Assembly: GCF_023896955.1 (NCBI RefSeq)
Contig: NZ_JAMHIW010000009.1
Location: forward strand, 170,930 to 234,929
Direction: 5' to 3'
DNA length: 64,000 nt
Origin: Micromonospora sp. RHAY321
GTDB taxonomy: Bacteria; Actinomycetota; Actinomycetes; Mycobacteriales; Micromonosporaceae
Positions 35,069-42,300 of the stretch are shown here, piece by piece (the first letter of the stretch is position 1; each line of letters begins with the position of its first letter). The position numbers and the translations under genes are program-made. The notes under the pieces are model-generated. The model ran no database searches. It was given only the letters and a program-made list of their open reading frames with translations, and had not been told where the DNA came from.

Positions 35069-35634
35069 GATGGGCTGCCCGTCGACGTGGTGTGTGGGTG
35101 AAGGTCGGCCAGTTGGCGGCCGTACGAGAAGCGGGGGAAGCGCCACAGGCCGTCCTCCTGGGGCGGGGCGAAGCCGATTCCCAGCAGCCCGGGATGGCCC
35201 GTGGAGAGTGCCTCCGTGGTGCTCAGGTGGGCGCCGCTGTCGTACGCCATGTTGCTGAACAGCGCCAGGCCGACCCACATCTGCTTCTCCGGGTGGTCCG
35301 GGGCGCACAGCCTCGCCACCAGGGCGGTCCGGTCGGCGAACGACAGCGCGACGAAGGGCGGCACGTCGGCGTCGAGCGTGAGGTCGTGCTCGCGGGCGTA
35401 CTCCGTGGCGTACTCGTCGAGCTCCATCGCCGCGACCTCGAGCGCCGGAGCGAGCCCGCCCGCCGGGTCTCCCAGGAGCGTGACCGCACCCGCCTCGACC
35501 GCGCCGGGGTCGTCGACGACCCCGGCGATCGCCCTGTCCTCCGGCGACCGTTTGGCCCCGGGAACGATGGTGTCCGCGAACGCTTCGAGGACCAGGATCT
35601 GGTCCGGATCGTGCTCCGCGTTTCCGAGTGGCAC
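35065..35634 (-). CDS. DUF5987 protein, probable partner of GMC oxidoreductase
   Basis: The 189-aa protein fits DUF5987, a relative of the small subunit (subunit 3) of gluconate 2-dehydrogenase, in position directly before a GMC oxidoreductase. Conserved features are the N-terminal LEAFADTIVPG and the central DRTALVARL. It has no Tat motif, so the complex is expected in the cytoplasm. Start and stop overlap with the GMC gene indicates coupled translation. It probably assists folding or forms a heterodimer with the GMC enzyme (inference). Confidence 0.8.
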   Translation of the reverse strand: MPLGNAEHDPDQILVLEAFADTIVPGAKRSPEDRAIAGVVDDPGAVEAGAVTLLGDPAGGLAPALEVAAMELDEYATEYAREHDLTLDADVPPFVALSFADRTALVARLCAPDHPEKQMWVGLALFSNMAYDSGAHLSTTEALSTGHPGLLGIGFAPPQEDGLWRFPRFSYGRQLADLHPHTTSTGSPS

Positions 35635-35878
35635 AGGCGTTTCTCCTCTCCGATCTCACACAACGGTGCGGGGCGGGAGCCGGAGACCTCATCTCTGTCG
35701 TTGCGGACGTCGCCGCCGGCCGGGCCACGCCCACCCCGGGCTGCGGTGATGCCGGAAGCCGGACGGCCGCGCAATCTGGGAGATGTAGGTGACGGTGGCC
35801 TACGGGAGATTGGGGGTTCGGTCGGGACCGGTACGCGGTGCCCGGCCGGGCATCCGGACGTCACGCAGGAGGATCTTG

Positions 35879-36466
35879 ATGGCTGTTGGAAGTGTCCCGC
35901 TGCGACGGGACGGTCTCCTGGGAACGCTGAACGGGCGGCACCACCGGACCGGGGTCAACATCTTCATGCTCATCGTCGTCGCGCACTGGGCCGAGCACCT
36001 GACACAGGCCTTCCAGATCTGGGCCCTGGGCTGGCCCGTACCGCAGTCCCGTGGCGTCCTGGGGCTGGCCTTTCCCTGGCTGGTGACCTCGGAGTGGCTG
36101 CACTACGGCTACGCGATCGTCATGCTGGCCGGGCTGTGGCTGCTGCGCGACGGCTTCAAGGGCCGGGCCAGGACGTGGTGGACCGTCGCACTCGCGATCC
36201 AGTTCTGGCACCACATCGAACACCTGCTGCTGCTGATCCAGGCGCAGACCGGCACGCTCTTCTTCGGCAGGACCGTGCCGACCAGCCTGCTGCAACTGGT
36301 GCTGCCCCGGGTCGAGCTGCACCTGTTCTACAACTCCGTCGTGTTCCTGCCGATGGTGATCGCCATGGTCTACCACCTGCGGCCGAGCAAGGCCGAGGCG
36401 GCGATGGCGACCTGCACCTGCGCTCCGAAGGCGCGGGCCAGTGCGGTGGCTGCGCCCGCGATATGA
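35879..36466 (+). CDS. Histidine-rich four-helix membrane protein, unrecognised
   Basis: The 195-aa protein has four predicted membrane segments (~27-49, 61-89, 100-122, 138-166). Each carries histidines at its interface: H36/E39/H40, H75, H111-H112/E114/H115, H148, H166. Repeated HxxEH motifs (HWAEH, HHIEH) suggest a di-metal or haem site in the membrane, as in membrane hydroxylases, but the spacing is not that of a known desaturase. The ATG at 35879 has CAGGAGG. It overlaps the CopC-like gene by 4 bp (ATGA) and opens the core operon region. I do not recognise the family; oxidation of the hydrophobic polyene is a speculative role. Confidence 0.75.
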   Translation: MAVGSVPLRRDGLLGTLNGRHHRTGVNIFMLIVVAHWAEHLTQAFQIWALGWPVPQSRGVLGLAFPWLVTSEWLHYGYAIVMLAGLWLLRDGFKGRARTWWTVALAIQFWHHIEHLLLLIQAQTGTLFFGRTVPTSLLQLVLPRVELHLFYNSVVFLPMVIAMVYHLRPSKAEAAMATCTCAPKARASAVAAPAI

Positions 36467-37041
36467 CGTCCACGACAACCACCGAGCCATCCACCTGGCT
36501 GACCTGGCATCAGTTGGGTGGATGGCTCATTGCCGCCATCGTCGTCTCCGTGGTGACGCTGGCCGTCGTGGCGGAACCAGCCGCGCTGCGGGTGGTCTCG
36601 TCCTACCCCGCCGACCGGGTGGTCCTCGACCGGCCACCCGCGTCGGCGACCGTGTCGCTCGACGGAATGCTCCGCCCGGCGGAATACCACCTGTCGGTCG
36701 GTCCCGCCGCCGGAGGCGGCCTGGTCTCCACCACCGCGGCACAGCTCGACGGTCAGTCCCTGGTGGTCCCCCTGCGGATCGTCGAGCCGGGAAACTACCG
36801 GATGGTCTACCACGTGCGGCTGGAGGACGGGCGGCAGCTCTCGGGCAGCTCGACGTTCTCGGTCACCACGGCCGGTGATCCGAGCGCGGCGTCGCCGCCG
36901 GTCTCGGCCGCACCATCGGACGCCCACGCCCACCAGTTGCACGACGACCCCCTGACGGTCGTGCTGATCGTCGCCGACCTCCTGCTGATCGTCGTACTCG
37001 CCGCGGTGTTCGTCCTGCGTCGGCGGCCGCGCGGCGTGTGA
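36463..37041 (+). CDS. Membrane-anchored CopC/YobA-like domain protein
   Basis: The 192-aa protein has a membrane segment at ~17-38 (LIAAIVVSVVTLAVV), an exported beta-sandwich domain at ~40-125 with SSYPADRVVLDRPPASATV and YRMVYHVRLEDGRQLSGSSTFSV as in CopC/YobA proteins, a low-complexity linker, and a C-terminal membrane helix (VLIVADLLLIVVLAAVFVL) with an RRR tail. The N-terminal histidine that binds copper in true CopC is not present, so copper binding is doubtful. It is translationally coupled to the histidine-rich membrane gene. The pair probably forms a membrane complex; its job in the pathway is unknown. Confidence 0.8.
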   Translation: MTSTTTTEPSTWLTWHQLGGWLIAAIVVSVVTLAVVAEPAALRVVSSYPADRVVLDRPPASATVSLDGMLRPAEYHLSVGPAAGGGLVSTTAAQLDGQSLVVPLRIVEPGNYRMVYHVRLEDGRQLSGSSTFSVTTAGDPSAASPPVSAAPSDAHAHQLHDDPLTVVLIVADLLLIVVLAAVFVLRRRPRGV

Positions 37042-37147
37042 CGCCGTCCCGGCAGATCGCACGGCAGGAGGCGTCCTCGCAGGATCTGGCGTACGACGAT
37101 GGCCTCGCGGTCGTCGCCCCGGCGCCGCGAACCCTGAGGAGGACGAT

Positions 37148-38143
37148 GTGCCGACCACCCTCGGCTCCCTGCGTCGGTTGATCCTGACCCCGTCCCTGGT
37201 GGAGACCACGTTCTCGCGTCGCGGCTTCCCCGTCGCCGACAACCAGGTCACCCGACGGCTGGAGGCGATACCCCAGGCGGTGATCTGCGGCTTCGAGTGG
37301 GGCGTCGACACGCGCAGCCTCTGGGAGTTGGAGCGCCGGCTCGAACTCGTCGACATCGAGATGCGGGGCTTCGCGTACGAGGGCGCGGCGATGGCTCTCA
37401 CCGTGCTCGACGCGATGGGTACCGGCCGCGCCCAGCTCGCCCGGCAGTTCCTGAGCGGGCCCGCCGTGCCGCACACCTTCCTGACCTACATCGGCATCGG
37501 CTTCGCGATGGCCCGCCTGCCGCGTGTCCTCTGGAAGAAGGTGCTGCCGGATCTCACCGGCACGCCGTACTACCCGACGATGAGCTGGCTGGCCGTCGAC
37601 GGGTACGGCTTCGACAAGGCGTTCTTCCACACCGAGCGGTACGTGACCAGGCAGGAGTTGCTTCCGGCCTATCCGTGGCAGGGTCGGGCCGAGTACTTCC
37701 CCCGTGCCGTCGACCAGGGCATCGGCCGGGCACTGTGGTTCATCCACGGCGCCGGCTGCGAGGCGGTCGCCGCAGCCGTCGAACGGTTCACCCCCGGGCG
37801 CCACGCCGACCTGTGGAGCGGCGTCGGGCTCGCCGCCACCTTCGCCGGCGGCGCGGACAGCGAACAACTGGTGGCGATGCGAAGCGCCAGCGGTGAGCAC
37901 GCCCCGCATCTCGCCCAGGGCGCGGTGTTCGCCGCCCGGGCCCGCGACTTCTCCGGGCACGTGCCGCCACACACCGGCGTGGCCGTGGGCGCGCTCACCG
38001 GGCTCGACGTCGACGCCGCGGTCGTTCTGGCCGACAAGGTCGCCGACGAGGGCCTCGACTCCCCGACGGAGCCGCCGTACGAGGTCTGGCGCCGCCGGAT
38101 CCGCGAGTGCTTCCCGGTCGCGGTCGGCGACAGCCCGGCCTAG
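37148..38143 (+). CDS. unbL: UNBL-type enediyne protein, DUF1702 (copy 1)
   Basis: The 331-aa protein belongs to DUF1702, the UNBL family of the conserved enediyne cassette: SLRRLILTPSLVETTFSRRGF, RGFAYEGAAMA, the YIGIGFAMARLPR stretch, SWLAVDGYGFDKAFF and VDQGIGRALWF. It is cytosolic, with no nucleotide motif. UNBL genes are required for enediyne core formation in studied clusters, though their chemistry is not settled. GTG start at 37148 with GAGGACG upstream. A second DUF1702 gene follows; the two are clearly homologous along their length. The pair precedes PKSE. Confidence 0.92.
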   Translation: MPTTLGSLRRLILTPSLVETTFSRRGFPVADNQVTRRLEAIPQAVICGFEWGVDTRSLWELERRLELVDIEMRGFAYEGAAMALTVLDAMGTGRAQLARQFLSGPAVPHTFLTYIGIGFAMARLPRVLWKKVLPDLTGTPYYPTMSWLAVDGYGFDKAFFHTERYVTRQELLPAYPWQGRAEYFPRAVDQGIGRALWFIHGAGCEAVAAAVERFTPGRHADLWSGVGLAATFAGGADSEQLVAMRSASGEHAPHLAQGAVFAARARDFSGHVPPHTGVAVGALTGLDVDAAVVLADKVADEGLDSPTEPPYEVWRRRIRECFPVAVGDSPA

Positions 38144-38335
38144 CGCTCCTCGCGTCTCGACGACGATCACAATTCGCCATTCTTGGCGATTTCCACTATC
38201 CGCTTCTCGGCGACGAATAGCCGGATTGTGTATCGGTGCTCACCAAACATGTCTCACGTCGCGCAAACCTGAAGAAGAAAGTCCAGGTAGAGGCAGCAAA
38301 GATAGCACCATGGTGGACAGCAATGGAGACCCCGA
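38144..38335 (+). promoter_or_regulatory. AT-richer gap before second unbL; probable internal promoter
   Basis: This 192-bp gap is the only sizeable one in the unbL-pksE-tebC-reductase-P450 run and has lower GC, with stretches such as CACAATTC and GATTGTGTATC. A small inverted repeat (TCGCCA-N4-TGGCGA, 38174-38189) lies within it. A promoter driving pksE is plausible, but no clear hexamer pair was identified. Confidence 0.3.
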
Positions 38336-39379
38336 GTGAGCGCTTTGGCGGCGTTGAGGCGCCGCATTCTCACCCCCGACGTCTCGGAGACGAGGCTCGA
38401 CGTCCGGGGATTCCACGTGAAGGACGACGCATCCCGGGATCGCCTGGAGACGGTCGGAAGTACCTTCCTCGCGGGCTTCGCCGTGGCGGCCGAGGTCAGT
38501 CGGGTCTCCGACGCGACCGAACCGCTGGAGCGGATCCCGTCCAACTTCAAGGGATTCGCGTACGAGGGCGCGGCGATGGCCTTCGCGATCCGTGACGGCC
38601 TCCCGCTCGGCGGGCGGCGACACGTTGCCCAGTTCATCGCCGGCGCGGGCGAGCGGCACTCCTACATGGCCTACGTCGGCGTCGGTTGGGCGATGGCGAG
38701 GCTGCCGCGGATGTGCTGGTCGGCCCTCTACGGCGACGACCCGCTGCTGCGCTGGCTCGTGCTCGACGGCTACGGGTTCCATCAGGCCTACTTCAAGACA
38801 GCGAAGTACGTGCACCAGGCCTACCGGCACCGCGACTTCCCGTGGCCCGCCGACGACACCAGCGGATACGCGCCGCGCGTCATCGACCAGGGCGTCGGCC
38901 GTGCCACCTGGTTCGTGGCGGGCACGGACCCGAAGCGGGTCGTGCGGTTCTTCGAGGGGTTCGCCGAGGACCGCCGCCCGGATCTCTACGCGGGTGCCGG
39001 CCTCGCCGCCACGTACGCCGGTGGCGCCACCGAGGACGAGCTGAAGTGGTTCCGTGACGCGGCCGCTCCCTACCGCGCGGACCTGGCGCAGGGCGCCGCG
39101 TTCGCCGCGGGCGCCCGGCACCTCGCCGGTCTGACGTCGCCGCACAACGAGCTGGCGACGCGGGTGTTCTGCGGGATGTCGGTCGCCGAGGCATCCCGGG
39201 TCACCGACGAGGCGCGGGTCGGCCTGACCAACGTCGGAGTGCTGCCGTCCTACGAGGTATGGCGGCAGCGGATCGCCAGCGCGTTCGTGGAATCAGGCCC
39301 ACCGCGTCGGCATCTGCCGAGCGGTCAGAAGCTCTCAGCGCGGACGCGATCGCCGCAGGAGGAGAACGAAATCAAATGA
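38336..39379 (+). CDS. unbL: UNBL-type enediyne protein, DUF1702 (copy 2)
   Basis: The 347-aa protein is a second DUF1702 member: ALRRRILTPDVSETRLDVRGF, FKGFAYEGAAMAFAI, YVGVGWAMARLPR, LVLDGYGFHQAYFKT and IDQGVGRATWF align with copy 1. It is diverged enough that the two are unlikely to be a recent duplication. The GTG at 38336 is used; the stop overlaps the PKSE start (ATGA at 39376), so it is translationally coupled to the PKS. This tight link makes copy 2 the probable PKSE partner, with copy 1 auxiliary (inference). Confidence 0.92.
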   Translation: MSALAALRRRILTPDVSETRLDVRGFHVKDDASRDRLETVGSTFLAGFAVAAEVSRVSDATEPLERIPSNFKGFAYEGAAMAFAIRDGLPLGGRRHVAQFIAGAGERHSYMAYVGVGWAMARLPRMCWSALYGDDPLLRWLVLDGYGFHQAYFKTAKYVHQAYRHRDFPWPADDTSGYAPRVIDQGVGRATWFVAGTDPKRVVRFFEGFAEDRRPDLYAGAGLAATYAGGATEDELKWFRDAAAPYRADLAQGAAFAAGARHLAGLTSPHNELATRVFCGMSVAEASRVTDEARVGLTNVGVLPSYEVWRQRIASAFVESGPPRRHLPSGQKLSARTRSPQEENEIK

Positions 39380-42300
39380 CGAGAATCGCTGTGGTCGGGA
39401 TGGCGTGCCGCTATCCCGATGCCACCTCACCCACGGAACTGTGGGAAAATATCGTCGCCGGGCGACGCGCTTTTCGCCGACTGCCCGACGTGCGGATGAA
39501 CCTGGCCGACTACTGGGACCCCGATCCCACGACGCCCGACCGTTTCTACGCGCGCAACGCGGCGGTGATCGAAGGCTACGAATTCGACCGTTCGGCGTAC
39601 AAGATTCCGGGCAGCGCATTCCGGTCGACGGATCTGACCCACTGGCTCGCCCTCGAGGTCGCCGCGACGGCCCTGGCCGACGCCGGCTTTCCGATGGCCG
39701 AAGGGCTGCCCCGGGAGCGCACCTCCGTGATCGTCGGGAACACCCTCACCGGGGAGTTCTCCCGCGCGAGCACGTTGCGCCTCCGCTGGCCGTACGTCCG
39801 GCGGGTGGTGGCGACGGCGCTGAAGGACCGGGACTGGGACGACGACCAGCTCGCCGACTTCCTCGGCGGGCTGGAGGAGTCGTTCAAGCGCCCCTTCGCC
39901 CCCGTCGACGAGGACACCCTGGCCGGCGGCCTGTCCAACACCATCGCCGGCCGCATCTGCAACCAGTTCGACCTCAAGGGCGGCGGCTACACCGTCGACG
40001 GCGCCTGTTCCTCATCCCTGCTGTCGGTGGTGACCGCGTGCAAGAACCTGGTCGACGGCGACGTGGACGTGGCGATCGCCGGTGGCGTCGACCTGTCCAT
40101 CGACCCCTTCGAGATCATCGGGTTCGCGAAGACCGGTGCTCTCGCCACCGGTGAGATGCGGGTCTACGACCGCGGCTCCAACGGCTTCTGGCCGGGCGAG
40201 GGCTGCGGCATGGTCGTGCTGATGCGCGAGGCCGACGCCGTCGAGGCGGGGCACCGCATCTACGCGGTGATCCCGGGTTGGGGCATCTCCTCCGACGGCA
40301 AGGGCGGCATCACCCGGCCCGAGATCGGCGGCTACCGGCTCGCCCTGCGGCGGGCCTACGAGCGCAGCGGCTTCGGCGTCGACACCGTCGGGCTGTTCGA
40401 GGGCCACGGCACGGGCACCCGCGTGGGCGACCACACCGAGCTGACCGCCCTGTCGCAGGCCCGGCTCGCCGCCAACCCCGATGCGCCGCCCGCGGCGATC
40501 AGCTCCATCAAGGGGATGATCGGCCACACGAAGGCTGCCGCCGGCGTGGCCGGTCTCATCAAGGCCGCCCTGGCCGTGCACCACGAGGTGGTGCCACCGG
40601 CCATCGGCTGCGTCGACCCGCACGAGATCTTCACCGAGGGCACGCCGGCGCTGCGCGTCCTGCGTCGTGCCGAAGCCTGGCCGGCGGACCTTCCGGTGCG
40701 GGCCGGCGTCACGGCGATGGGCTTCGGTGGCATCAACACCCACGTCGTGCTCGAAGGCCAACGGCCGCGCCGCCGCACCCGGCTGACCGGCGCTACCCGG
40801 GCGCTCGCCGCCTCCGCTCAGGACGCCGAGCTGCTCGCCGTCGACGCCCGCTCGCCGCAGGACCTCGCGGCCCGTCTGAACCAGCTCATCGACTACGTGC
40901 CGATGCTGTCCTACGCGCAGCTCGCCGACCTGGCCGTCACCCTGCACCGGGAGCTCCGTGGCCTGCCGTTCCGAGCGGTGGTCGTGGCGACCTCGCCGGA
41001 GGACGCGGTGCGGCGGTTGACCCGGGTGCGGGAGGCCGTCGAGTCGGGCGAGACGTCGATGCTCAGCGGCGACGGTCGCTCTCTGCTCGGCCACGCCAGC
41101 GGGCCGGCCCGGGTCGGTTTCCTCTTCCCCGGGCAGGGGTCCGGACGGGGCATGAGCGGCGGGGCGCTACGCCGGCGGTTCGCCGAGGTCGAGGAGGTCT
41201 ACCTCAACTCCGGCCTGCCGAGCAAGGGAGACGTCGTCGCCACCGAGGTCGCGCAGCCGCGGATCGTCACGGGGGCCGCCGCCGGCCTGCGCGCGCTCAG
41301 CCTGCTCGGCATCGACGCCACCGTGGCGGTCGGGCACAGCCTCGGCGAGATCGCGGCCCTGCACTGGGCCGGCGCCATCGACGAGGAGACGCTGCTGCGG
41401 ATCGCCGGTGTCCGTGGCCGCACCATGGCGCAGCACAGTTCGTCCGGCACGATGGCCGGCGTCAGCGCCGCCCCGGAGGCCGTCGAACCCCTCATCGCCG
41501 ACCTGCCGGTCGTCATCGCCGCGTACAACGGTCCGGCCCAGACGGTCGTCGCCGGCACGGTCGACGCGGTCCGGGCGGTGTGCGATCGGGCGACCGCCGC
41601 CGGTCTCAACGCCCGGGTCCTGCCGGTGTCGCACGCGTTCCACTCCCCGCTGGTGGCGCCGGCCGCGTCCGCCTTCGCGTCCGCGCTGGGCACGGAGCGT
41701 CTCGGCCCGGTGGAGCGAAAGGTGATCTCCACCGTCACCGGCGACGTGCTCGCCGCCGACACGGACATCACCGAGCTGCTCCACCGGCAGATCACCGACC
41801 CGGTGCTGTTCACGCAGGCCGTGGCGCTCGCGGCGAAGAACGTCGACCTGTTCGTCGAGGTCGGACCCGGTCGGGTGCTGACCGGCCTCGCCTCCGGTGT
41901 CGCCGAGGTGCCCGCCGTGGCGCTGGACACCGACGACGAGTCCCTCGCGAGCCTGTTGACGGTCGCCGGCGCGGCGTACGTCGTCGGTGCCGCCCCGCTC
42001 GAGAGCGCGCTGTTCGACGGCCGCCTGACCCGGCCGCTCGAGGTCGGCGCCCCGATGACCTTCCTCGCGAGCCCTTGCGAGCAGGCGCCGACCGTCGACC
42101 TCCCGGCCGCGCGAACCGTCGCGCCGCCGGCAGAGAAGGCCACGCAGGCGACCCCGGCGCCGGGAGTCGAGATGCCCGGGTCTGCGGAGTCGTCGGAGGA
42201 CCTGCTGCGGCGGCTCGCCGCCCAGCGGGCGGAACTGCCGCTCGACCTCGTCCGGCCGGACAGCCGACTCCTCGACGACCTGCACCTCAGCTCCATCACC

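Noticed and set aside
35092..35878. Long plus-strand frame running into the membrane/CopC genes
   Set aside because: It is the antisense shadow of the DUF5987 gene; the real starts have ribosome sites at 35879 and 36463.
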